A stretch of 64,000 nt of DNA from Aquilaria yunnanensis (lineage: Eukaryota; Streptophyta; Magnoliopsida; Malvales; Thymelaeaceae): NCBI GenBank assembly GCA_039654915.1, contig CM077597.1, forward strand, positions 34,012,001 to 34,076,000, written 5' to 3'. The position numbers and the translations under genes were made by a program. Shown here piece by piece: positions 12,502-21,463 of the stretch (positions are counted from its first letter, which is position 1; each line of letters begins with the position of its first letter). The notes under the pieces were generated by a model. That model did not search any database. It worked only from the letters and a program-made list of their open reading frames with translations, and had not been told where the DNA came from.

Positions 12502-12692
12502 TCTAATAGTAAAAACCTCCTAAAGAAAGGTTCAATCAATAGGGTGTAGTCTTTGCTTAAGTGAACCTTTTAGTTATTGCTTTTCATTCCAATAAAGTTG
12601 TGATTTATGCACACTATAAATAAAGTACCAGTTTGCATCCATCTCATTCTTGCCATTTTCTCTTCTCTCTCTTTTCTTTCTGGTTAATGCAG
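12498..12692 (+). other. Predicted intron between gag and RT of T1
   Basis: A donor (AA|GTAATC) lies at 12498. A long pyrimidine tract followed by GGTTAATGCAG ends at 12692. Removing the 195 bp joins the gag frame to the RT frame (12796 onward) in phase. Ogre elements are known to have an intron just before RT, which supports the model. The joined frame still has TGA TAA at 12733-12738, so this copy is damaged there. Confidence 0.55.
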
Positions 12693-12795
12693 ACCTGAAA
12701 CTCTCTTTGATGACAATGAAATAATGAACTTTTGATAATCCTGTAAACACCACTCGGATGACGAACATCTTCAAATATCTCCTGAGCTATTAAAA

Positions 12796-14937
12796 ATGAT
12801 CGAGCGAGATGAAAAAGAAAGAGCAACAAGTCAGGAACCAACTGAGGCATTCAACTTGGGAGACAGTCAAGATGTAAAAGAAGTCAAGATTGGCACTCTA
12901 TTTCCTCCTGAAGAGAAAGAAGAATTAGTCCACTTATTGAAGGAATATGTGGATGTATTTGCTTGGTCATACCAAGATATGCCCGGCTTAAGCTCAGACA
13001 TAGTGCTACACAAAATACCCTTGAAGCCTGGGGTAAAGCTTGTCAGACAGAAGTTACGAAGATTAAAGCTGGATCTAATCTTGAGAGTAAAAGATGAGAT
13101 TCGAAAGCTATGGGATGCAGGATTCCTTGGGGTCGCTGAATATACAGAATGGGTTGTTAACATAGTTCCATTCGAAAAGAAAGAAAGTGGGAAACTAAGA
13201 GTTTGTCAGGACTATCGACCCTTGAACGAGGCCAGTCCTAAAGATAACTTCCTACTTCTTCACATCGATACGCTGGTGGATAATACCGCAGGAAACTCCT
13301 ACTTTTCCTTCATGGATGGGTTTTCTGGGTACAATCAAATCAAACTTGATCCAGATGATATGATAAAAACTGCTTTTATTACCCTTTGGGGTACCTTCTA
13401 CTATAAGGTGATGCCTTTTGGGTTAAAGAATGCTGGTGCTACATATCAAAGAGCCATGGTCGCGTTATTCCATGACATGATGCATAAAGAAATTGAAGTA
13501 TATGTTGACGACATGATCGCCAAAACTTTCACTGCTGGGGGGCATCTAAAAGTGCTAAGAAAACTATTCGATAGACTTCGCAAATATCAACTAAAGTTGA
13601 ATCCTGCCAAATGTACTTTCGGAGCCTCTTCAGGAAAGTTATTGGGTTTCATGGTAAGCAAAGATGGGATTCGAGTTGACCCAAATAAAGTTAAGGCGAT
13701 ACAAGAAATGTAACCCCCGAAAACTCCAAAACAAGTAAGAAGTTTTCTGGGCAAAATCAACTTCATAGCAAGGTTCATTTCACAATTAACGTCCAAGTGT
13801 GAACCTCTTTTCAAATCACTAAAGAAGAACAATCCGATCGAGTGGAATAACGAATGCCAAGAAGCATTCGAGAAAATCAAGCAATATCTATCAAACCCAC
13901 CAGTCTTGGTACCACCCCGATCTGGAGAACCATTGATTCTATATTTATCCATACACGATTCTTCATTAGGATCCGTATTGGGTCAACGTGATGAGACAGG
14001 CAAGAAAGAGCATGCAATTTACTATTTGAGCAAGAAGTTTACCACATATGAAGTGAAATACTCAATAGTAGAAAAGTCTTGTTGTGCCCTTGCATGGGTA
14101 GCACACCGACTGCGGCACTACATGCTCAATAACACAACATTGCTGATCTCCAAGACTGATCCCATTAAGTACATATTTGAGAAACCCGCTTTATCAGGCA
14201 GGATTGCAAAATGGCAAATGCTGTTGTTTGAATACGACGTATAGTATGTCACCCAAAAGGCTGTAAAAGGGAGTGTGATTGCTGAATATCTGGCTGATAG
14301 AGCATTGGATGATTATGAGCCAATGAGAATGGACTTTCCTGACGGAGATATAATGACGATAGAACAGGAAGTCTCTGAAGATGATGAAACATGGAAAATG
14401 GCATTCGATGGAGCATCTAATGCTTTGGGACAAGGGATTGGACCTATACTCATCTCTCCAAACGGAGAGCAGTTTCCCCTCACAGCAAAAATTACATTTC
14501 CTTGTACCAACAATATAGTAGAATATGAGGCATGTGCTATGGGACTCCAAATGGCACTGGAACTGAAAGTACGAGATCTCCGAGTTTATGGGGATTCCGC
14601 ATTAGTCATATATCAAATCAATGGAGAATGGGAGACAAGGGATTCAAAATTGATCCCTTACCAAAAGCTCATACTAGACTTGGCTCAAAAATTTAACAGT
14701 ATAAGCTTCCATCATCTTCCAAGGGAAGATAATCAAGTTCCGGACGCTTTAGCTACTTTAGCTACTATGTACAAGATAAGCGACCCTGAGCATACTCCTG
14801 TGTTTGAAATGAAAATAATAGATTCCCCAGCTTATTGCATGAACATCGAAGAAGAATTGGATGGGAAACCTTGGTATCATGATATCAAGAAATACCTCCA
14901 AGAACGAGTGTATCCACCAGAAGCATCAGAAAAATGA
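12796..14937 (+). pseudogene. pol: T1 reverse transcriptase and two RNase H domains
   Basis: RT shows WSYQDMPGL, a YRPLNEASPKDNF block, [27 protein letters not shown] and the catalytic YVDDM (about 13500). A first RNase H follows (YLSIHDSSLGSVLG, EKSCCALAW) and then a second of the archaeal type (MAFDGASN, EYEACAMGL, VYGDSAL, ending in HLPREDNQVPDALA). Two RNase H domains in tandem are typical of the Tat lineage. The frame has TAA at 13711-13713 and TAG at 14242-14244 and is lost at a frameshift around 14930-14940, after which integrase continues in another frame. No protease domain lies upstream in the same frame. Confidence 0.92.
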
Positions 14938-16120
14938 CAAGAAATTTCTACGAAGACTGTCAATGGGTTTTCTTTTAAACCTAGACATACTTTATAAGAA
15001 AACCCCAGACTTGATGCTACTTCGCTGTGTAGATGCTCATGAAGCACGAAAGATCATGGAAGAAATTCATTTTGGAATGTGTGGAGCACACACTAGTGGT
15101 CATACCATGGCAAGACAAATAATGAGGGCTGGCTACTATTGGCTCACATTGGAAAGTGATTGCATCAATCATGTAAGAAAATGTCACAAATGTCAAAAAT
15201 ATGCCAACAAGATCCAGGCTCCACCTGTTCCTCTTAATGTAACAGCAATACCTTGGCCTTTTGCCATGTGGGGAATTGACGTCATTGGAGCCATTACCCC
15301 CAAAGCTTCTAATGGTCACAAATTCATCCTAGTGGCAATAGACTACTTCACTAAATGGGTAGAAGCTGTGTCTTATGCAAATGTAACTCAAAAGGTGGTA
15401 TGCCGGTTCATTAAGAAAGAAATCATTTGTCGCTATGGGCTGCCGGAGTGTATCATCTCAGACAATGCCACGAACTTGAACAATGCAATGATGCAGACTT
15501 TGTGCCAACAGTTCAAGATCAAGCATCTCAATTCGGCACCTTATCGACCGATGATGAATGGTGCAGTAGAAGCGGCCAATAAAAATATCAAGAGAATTAT
15601 TGAAAAGATGATCGTCACTTACAAGGACTGGCATGAGATGTTACCTTTTGCACTACATGCTTATAGAAATTCTACCCGTACTGCTACTGGAGCAACACCT
15701 TTTTCCCTGGTATATGGCATGGAGGCTGTATTGCCCATTGAAGTTGAAATTCCTTCATTAAGGGTACTAATGGATTCTCAATTAAGAGAAGCAGAATGGG
15801 TCAAGGCTAGATACGAGCAATTAAACCTAATTGATGAAAGAAGAATGATAGCCCTCTGCCATGGGCAGCTTTATCAAAGGAGGATGATTCGCGCTTACAA
15901 TAAAAAGGTTCGCCCACGGCAATTTTACGAGGGTGACATAGTGCTCAAGAAAATTCTACCCATTCAGCATGATTCTAGAGGAAAATGGACACCAAATTAT
16001 GGTGGGCCATATGTCGTGAAGAAAGCATTTTCAGGAGGGGCTCTAATTCTGACAGAAATGGATGGACAAGAGTTACCAAAGCCAGTAAATTCAGATTCAG
16101 TGAAGAAATACTTTGCATAA
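14938..16120 (+). pseudogene. int: T1 integrase (intact frame after an upstream frameshift)
   Basis: The zinc-binding region has GHTMARQIMRAGYYW and CHKCQKYAN. The catalytic core shows WGIDVIGAI (first Asp), IISDNATN (second Asp) and NGAVEAANKN (Glu), so all three acids are present. The C-terminal part has a GDIVLKK...WTPNYGGPYVV core. The frame is open to TAA at 16118-16120. It is one frame off the RT segment, so it could only have been made as part of a polyprotein before the frameshift. Confidence 0.9.
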
Positions 16121-17119
16121 TGAAGAAATTTTCGGACAGAAGGGAAGAAGTGGATACAAGGTTACCAAAGTCTATTTGATCAAAGTTGTCAAAAAGAGCG
16201 TTCTTCCCTCACACTTTCATTGTTATGCATCTGTACCCAAGACTTTTATATTCTCTTACCCATAAATAAAAAGCCAATTCTCTTTAGCTTTCCTTTGATT
16301 CTCATGTTCAACTTTTATATTCCCTTGTTCAAAAAAAAATGATGAAGTCATTTCTATCCAGTTCTTTTCCTTCAAATCTCACATTCCTACTAGCCTTTAG
16401 TGTGCAATAAATTGTGACTTTTGTAGGAAGAATAGTACTAATTAAAACTCAGAAAAAGCAAAGACCGTAGATTACTTTGATAAGCTTTGTGAATTAAAAC
16501 AGGTAAGATTGAGGTCCTGCTTTGCGAACGGCACAGAACATAGGCTAAAAAAGAAGAAGGAGTAACAAATCTTCAGGAGATAGCCTTGGTAGTTGCCTGG
16601 ATGATCGCTTCAAAAGTCTTAGCATGTTCACGTCAGCAAGAAAGAACCATACTCACGAATATTTCAACAGGGACAATTATCCAGAGAGGCATAAAGTATG
16701 AGGCGGGCGAACATTAAAGAAATTGAGGCCAAAATTCAAGAACAAGTCAAGGAAAGGGGATTTTGAAAAGAGTTGGGCTTTTGAGGCAATGGACAAGAGC
16801 TGGGAAGCATAAAGAGATTCAATGATAGTCCAAGAAGGCAATCACAAAGAAGATCCAGTAAAGCAAAGACATGAAGAACTAGATCCATCCAAAAACCCAA
16901 AAAAAAAAAAAATCATCAGTTACACATGCTCTGCATTCATGCATTTCACATCATGCATGCACGACCTTTGCATAACAGGGACCAAACGGGAAGCACATTC
17001 ACAGCACAGTTACAGCAGTATAAGCTGAGATCTCAATGACATCAGCTCTTACCAGTCTATCACTGGATGCACAGCTAATACGCTGGACCAACCTGCATCA
17101 GGAATTCAAGCATAAGGTA
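16121..17119 (+). other. T1 spacer downstream of integrase
   Basis: About 1 kb with no convincing coding sequence. The 68-codon frame at 16822-17028 contains a poly-A run and has no recognisable motif. Confidence 0.6.
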
Positions 17120-17490
17120 GACAATATGTCAAAAGCCTAGCAATCGATTCAATAATCGAGACTACACCTGGAAGGGCAGGATTGACGTCAGTTAGTAGTA
17201 TCCAAGATAAGAGATAGCTATAGCCAAGGATAAGGCAGATATCAAGAAATATTGTCGTTGACAATTTGTCAAAAGCTTCGTAATGGATTCAATAATCGAG
17301 GCTCCACCTGGAAGGACAGGATCGACGATAAGAGATAGCTATGGCCAAGGATAAGGCAGATGTCAAGAAATATTGTCGTTGACAATTTGTCAAAAGCGGG
17401 CAATAGATTCAATAATCGAGGACTGGATCGACGTCAGCTCGATGGAATATCAAAGATAAGAAATATCTATGACATCAAAATAAAGTAGGA
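17120..17490 (+). repeat. Three-copy direct repeat upstream of the accessory ORFs
   Basis: Copies start at 17120, 17260 and 17381, each with GACAATWTGTCAAAAG, then ATTCAATAATCGAG, then a GAYGTCAG-type or GACGATAAG segment, then GATAAGAGATAGCTAT and GGATAAGGCAGAT (the last degenerate in copy 3). TGACGTCA, a perfect bZIP-type palindrome, is at about 17184-17191. GATAAG (I-box-like) recurs in all copies. The position just before the first accessory ORF suggests an enhancer; that role is inferred. Confidence 0.8.
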
Positions 17491-17606
17491 TCCACTTTTC
17501 CGGTTAAGTGGTGGATACAGTACTCCGTGACTCTCAAGTCGGTTCTCTCAGTTGCCCATAATAACCGATTCCTTCACCCTTTCTTTCTCTTACTTCTCAC
17601 TAGAAA

Positions 17607-18287
17607 ATGGATCCTACTCTTTCTCCCTTGCGAAAATATTTTCATTCTCTCCCAATGAACATTCTAAAAAAGATCTACCGAGTTCGCTGTGAACGATTAA
17701 GAGTTTTGATGCACAAAGGAATCCCTGAAGATGTACGGTGGTTAATCGAAGCTAAGGTTCATCTGGCAGGCGAAGCCCCAGATGCATTTACGTCTCACAT
17801 GCCTGGCATAGGCAAAAGCTCTTATGCCAAAAAGCGAAGAGCGAAAAGGTTACAAGTCTGTCATAAATGTGGTCGATGGACTTGTAATACTAAATGTCGT
17901 TCTTTAGGAATGATCTCCGATAATCGAGAAGATAAAATACGATTCATCAAGAATGGCCTAAGTAAGGATTCGTTGGATGATATCCGATTGACTCTTGAGA
18001 TGCATTCTTGTGGATTAGTGCAACGCGAACTTCTTGGTTTATGGAGTATTTTTCATGAAGAACGAGAGCGTTACAGTCTCGGGAATCTGAATTTAAAAGA
18101 CCCTGTTTTCCAGTTTGTAAGAAAACTGGATGGGAAGCAAATCCCCGACTCACAGAAGGCGTTGAAGCCGTTACTGGACGTAAAACCAGCGGAAGATGTG
18201 AGCCACAGTCACAATCATTGTACATACAATTTGTCACATTTGAAAATTTACATTTTTCTTTTGACAATAATGTACTTGCTCCCGTAA
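17607..18287 (+). CDS. Accessory ORF 1: basic four-cysteine protein (carlavirus CRP-like), copy 1
   Basis: 226 codons from ATG 17607. Residues 69-81 (GKSSYAKKRRAKR) form a basic, NLS-like block. C85, C88, C93 and C97 follow in the pattern CX2CX5CX3C, then a conserved NREDKIRFIKNGL. The arrangement of GKS-x-YAKKRRAKR directly before a cysteine cluster resembles the cysteine-rich nucleic-acid-binding proteins of carlaviruses, some of which act in the nucleus or suppress silencing. This similarity is recognised by eye, not by a search. The N-terminal half is helical-looking and shared by all three copies. Where copies 2 and 3 stop (TAG), this copy has CAG and reads on about 43 codons, so its tail may be a read-through. 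A zinc-binding, nucleic-acid-binding role is inferred. Confidence 0.7.
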   Translation: MDPTLSPLRKYFHSLPMNILKKIYRVRCERLRVLMHKGIPEDVRWLIEAKVHLAGEAPDAFTSHMPGIGKSSYAKKRRAKRLQVCHKCGRWTCNTKCRSLGMISDNREDKIRFIKNGLSKDSLDDIRLTLEMHSCGLVQRELLGLWSIFHEERERYSLGNLNLKDPVFQFVRKLDGKQIPDSQKALKPLLDVKPAEDVSHSHNHCTYNLSHLKIYIFLLTIMYLLP

Positions 18288-18323
18288 GCGTAATTAACAC
18301 GTTATCCTTTCACCTCTATAAAT
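18194..18323 (+). promoter_or_regulatory. TATA-containing cassette before accessory ORF 2
   Basis: The stretch opens with GATGTGAGCCACAGTCAC, continues with GACAATAATGTACTTGCT, and ends in TTATCCTTTCACCTCTATAAAT, with the TATA box at 18317-18323. The same order recurs before ORF 3 and, expanded, before the LOG-like ORF. It overlaps the 3' tail of ORF 1. A pol II core promoter is inferred. Confidence 0.6.
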
Positions 18324-18443
18324 CTGTGTTCTTCTTTCCGGTTAAGTAGCGGATGCGATACTCCCTAACTCTTATAATCGGTTTTTTCATTTTCCTACAA
18401 TAATTGATTTCTTCATCTCTTCTCTCAAATTCTTCTTTTATCA

Positions 18444-18992
18444 ATGGATTCTACTCTTTTTGCCCTGCGAAAGTACTTTCCTTCCCTCCCAACAAATGTT
18501 CTTAAAAAAGTCTACCAAGCTAGATGTGAAAGAATCAGAGTTTTTATACACAAGGGCATTCCTGACGATGTGCGGTGGTTAATTGAAGTTAAGGTCCGTT
18601 CGCCTGGTGAAGTTCCAGATGCATTTATGCCCCGCATGCCCAGTTTAGGTAAAAGCCGTTATGCCAAAAGGCGAAGAGCAAAGAGGCTAGGCGTGTGTTA
18701 TAAATGTAGGCGATGGAATTGTGATACTAAATGTCGCTCTTTAGGATACATCTCCAGAAATCGTGAAGATAAAAAAAAATTCATTAAGAATGGCCTGCGT
18801 AAGGAATCTCTGGAGGATATCCGAGAGACTCTTGAAACGCATTCTTGTGGAGGAGTGCAAGGTGAAATTATCGACTTATGGTTGACTTACCATAAAGAAC
18901 GAGACCGTTACAGTCTTGGGAATGTGACTTTAAACGACCCTGTTTGCCAGTTTGTAAGAAAACTGGATGGGAAGCAAATCCTCGATTCATAG
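18444..18992 (+). CDS. Accessory ORF 2: basic four-cysteine protein, copy 2
   Basis: 182 codons, intact, about 70% identical by eye to copy 1. C85, C88, C93 and C97 and the basic block (YAKRRRAKR) are kept, as are LRKYF-SLP near the N terminus, HKGIP-DVRWLIE, and the C-terminal QFVRKLDGKQI. It ends at TAG 18990-18992. The ATG at 18444 is about 120 bp below a TATA box (18317). Its divergence from copy 1 is far larger than the 3% between the T1 LTRs, so the duplication is older than this insertion and the frame has been kept through earlier cycles. I read this as the best-preserved copy. Confidence 0.75.
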   Translation: MDSTLFALRKYFPSLPTNVLKKVYQARCERIRVFIHKGIPDDVRWLIEVKVRSPGEVPDAFMPRMPSLGKSRYAKRRRAKRLGVCYKCRRWNCDTKCRSLGYISRNREDKKKFIKNGLRKESLEDIRETLETHSCGGVQGEIIDLWLTYHKERDRYSLGNVTLNDPVCQFVRKLDGKQILDS

Positions 18993-19031
18993 AAGGCATT
19001 GAAGCCGTTACTGGACGTAAAACCAGTGGAA

Positions 19032-19149
19032 GATGTGAGCCACAGTCACAATTACTGTACATATAAGCTATCATTTGTCTTTTCTTTTGACAATAATGTA
19101 CTTGCTTTTGTAAGCGTAATAAACACGTTATCCTTTCATCGCTATAAAT
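19032..19149 (+). promoter_or_regulatory. TATA-containing cassette before accessory ORF 3
   Basis: Same layout as at 18194: GATGTGAGCCACAGTCAC, GACAATAATGTACTTGCT, then TTATCCTTTCATCGCTATAAAT with TATA at 19143-19149. Confidence 0.6.
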
Positions 19150-19258
19150 GCGTGTTCTTCTTTCTGGATACGGTACTCCATGACTCTCAAAGTCAGTTAT
19201 TTCCATTTCCTACAATCACTAATTTCTTCTATTTTTCTCTTAAAAGCCACCTTCATCA

Positions 19259-19807
19259 ATGGAGTCTTCTCTTTCCGCCCTACGAAAGTATTTTCCTTCC
19301 CTCCCAATAAATGTTCTTAAAAAGATTTATCAAGCTAGATGTGAATGATTTAGAGTATTTATGCACAAAGGCATTCCTGATAATGTGCGGTGGCTAATCG
19401 AAGCTAAGGTTCGGTCGGCTGGTGAAGTTCCAGATGCATTCTTCCCCCGTATGCCCGGCTTTGGTAAAAGCGCTTATGCCAAAAAGAGAAGAGCAAGGAG
19501 GCTAGGCGTCTATCATAATTGTGGATGGTGGATTTGCGGCACTAAATGTCATTCTTCAGGGATAATCACTAGAAATCGTGAAGATAGAAGAAAATTCATT
19601 AAGAATGGCCTGCGTAAGGAATCTCTGGAGGATATCCGAGAGACTCTTGAAGCGCACTCTTGTGGAATGGTACAATTTGAGATTGTCGGTTTATGGATGA
19701 CTTTCCAAAAAGAACGAGATCGTTACAGTCTTAGAAATCTGACTTTAAACGACCCTGTTTGCCAGTTTGTAAGAAAACTGGAAGGGATGCAAATTGCCAA
19801 TTCATAG
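19259..19807 (+). pseudogene. Accessory ORF 3: basic four-cysteine protein, decayed copy
   Basis: It aligns with copies 1 and 2 from ATG 19259. Codon 30 is TGA (19346-19348) where the others have arginine codons. The first cysteine of the cluster is tyrosine (VYHNC), so the four-cysteine site is incomplete. The frame is otherwise open to TAG at 19805-19807, and the basic block YAKKRRARR is kept. A shorter protein could start at ATG 19361, but without the N-terminal third and with a broken cluster I consider it non-functional. Confidence 0.8.
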
Positions 19808-19846
19808 AAGGCATTGAAGCCGTTACTGGACGTAAAGCCAGTGGAA

Positions 19847-20197
19847 GACGTGAACTAAAGTAATGACTACTGTACACGCTAGCTGTCACTTTTAAAAATT
19901 TTCCTTCTCTTCCAAGAATAATGTACCTATTCCTGATGTGAGCCACAGTCACGACTACTGTACATGCTAGCTGTCGCTTTTGAAAATTTTCCTTCTCTTC
20001 CGACAATAATGTACCTACTCCTGACGTGAGCCACAGTCATGACTACTATACATGCTAGCAGTCATTTTCGAAACCTTCCTCCCCTTTTGACAATAATGTA
20101 CCCATTCCTGACGTGAGCTACAGTCATGACTACTGTTTATGCTAGCTGCCACTTTTGAAAATTTTCCTCCTTTTCCGACAATAGTGCACCTACTCTT
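19847..20197 (+). repeat. Four tandem 88-bp repeats upstream of the LOG-like ORF
   Basis: Units start at 19847, 19935, 20023 and 20110 (spacing 88, 88, 87). The unit contains GACGTGAGCCACAGTC, a palindromic AGTCATGACT core in the later copies, TGCTAGCTGTC, and ACAATAATGTACCTA. TGACGTGAGC carries the TGACG core bound by bZIP factors of the as-1 type. The single-copy version lies before ORFs 2 and 3, so the unit was amplified only in front of the LOG-like gene. Confidence 0.85.
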
Positions 20198-20230
20198 ATA
20201 GATGTGATTATTGCATTATCCTTTTACCTC

Positions 20231-20238
20231 TATAAATA
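20231..20238 (+). promoter_or_regulatory. TATA box of the LOG-like ORF
   Basis: TATAAATA follows TTATCCTTTTACCTC, the sequence that precedes the TATA boxes at 18317 and 19143. The ATG is 48 bp downstream, so the leader would be very short. Confidence 0.6.
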
Positions 20239-20278
20239 CATCCTCATTTCTTCATTTCTCACAAGGTTAAGGATAGGA

Positions 20279-20908
20279 ATGGAGAAAACCCCAACTCGTA
20301 AATCCCGAAGTATTTGTGTATTTTCTGGGGCTTTTCCTGGAAAAGATGAAGAGTATTTAAAGGTAGCCAACCATTTGGGTAGAGTATTAGCTAAGCGAAA
20401 AATACATTTAGTTTATGGAGGAGGTAGTGTCGGATTAATGGGAGGCGTAGCATCAGCGGCATCTTTAGGAGGAAGTCAAGTTTTGGGCATTATCCCTGGA
20501 CCTTTGAAATTTGTTTCTGGGGGCACGATTGGAGAAGAATTAGTGGTTAAAAATTTGCAAGAGCGTGTGTTACAAATGCTTTTAAATGCTGATGCTTTTA
20601 TCGCTTTACCAGGGGGTTTTGGCACATTGGGAGAAGTCTTTCAAATTGCTTCCATTACCCAACTTAATTTGCATAAGAAACCCATTGGGCTGTTGAATGT
20701 TAACAATTTCTTTACAGGTCTGATAGCTTTTGTGGATTATGCTATGCAGAAGAATTTCATATCAAGAGTGGCACGACGAATCATAATATCCGCAACAACT
20801 GCTGAAGAATTGCTAGATAAAATGCAAGCTTTTGTTCCTGAACCAGATCCAGCAATGATTCAGATAGACTGGACACGACAGTCTTTCCCGACCAGTTTGA
20901 TCCCATAA
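20279..20908 (+). CDS. LOG-like cytokinin riboside 5'-monophosphate phosphoribohydrolase, carried by T1
   Basis: 209 codons from ATG 20279, a normal length for LOG. LOG enzymes release active cytokinin bases from their riboside monophosphates in the cytosol or nucleus. The sequence shows the family's Rossmann-type layout: ICVFSGAFPGK (12-22), LVYGGGSVGLMGGVA (44-58), VLGIIPGPL (68-76), then DAFIALPGGFGTLGE (105-119), which is the PGGxGTxxE signature with its glutamate at 119. R96 aligns with the conserved arginine before it, but neighbouring positions differ from typical plant LOGs (VLQM where KAEM is usual). The C-terminal half (KPIGLLNVNNFF, FISRVARRIIISA) is also typical. Plant LOG genes normally have several introns; this ORF has none, which fits capture from a processed RNA. 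A longer frame upstream uses GTG and I reject it. The frame is intact; activity is unproven. Confidence 0.88.
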   Translation: MEKTPTRKSRSICVFSGAFPGKDEEYLKVANHLGRVLAKRKIHLVYGGGSVGLMGGVASAASLGGSQVLGIIPGPLKFVSGGTIGEELVVKNLQERVLQMLLNADAFIALPGGFGTLGEVFQIASITQLNLHKKPIGLLNVNNFFTGLIAFVDYAMQKNFISRVARRIIISATTAEELLDKMQAFVPEPDPAMIQIDWTRQSFPTSLIP

Positions 20909-21463
20909 TTGTCCTCTACTCACCCTGTTGAAGTATTGTGGAAGAAGAAGCGATCCGATCCGTTTTTCTTGTCCTTTAGTTTTATTATCAGCATTTTATT
21001 TCGTGTTTCAGTTTTTCTTTTCAGGGAATTTCTTTATCTTATAAGATAGTTTCGTTCATGCTGATATTAAAACCATAGGACAATGCCTTTAGGTTGGAAT
21101 GGCTGAGTAAAGAGTAATTTTTATTGCTCTTGAGACGCATCCTATTAGGTCTACTAGGCATCACATTTTGGGGTAGTTAAGCTTTAACCTTATTTGGATA
21201 ACATATCTCACAAGGGAATCTATATTTACTGAAGAAAATATTATATGAACCTTGGATATTGATTCCAAACATCCGTTCCCTTTACATAATTTGTCAGTGT
21301 TATTGTCATCATCAAGATTCACTCACCATATTGAAGTTTAAATTTTTGCACTCGCCTATTATGAAGATCCACACTTACGAAGAAAATTATTCCAATTTCA
21401 ATTGCTTTCATATAAATTTCGCTCGACGTCCTAAGGAAAGCTCCATAGCCTCAAAACCCATCA
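20909..21463 (+). other. T1 stretch between LOG-like ORF and hairpin array
   Basis: Presumed 3' UTR of the LOG-like transcript. I see no coding sequence; the 82-codon frame at 21259-21507 runs into the array and has no motif. Confidence 0.5.

Noticed and set aside
14861..14937. ATG at 14861 as a separate integrase start
   Set aside because: It lies out of frame inside the end of the second RNase H region; integrase homology begins only after about 14938, which is better explained by a frameshift.
20204..20278. N-terminal extension of the LOG-like ORF
   Set aside because: It would start at GTG and overlap the TATA box; the ATG at 20279 gives a normal LOG length.
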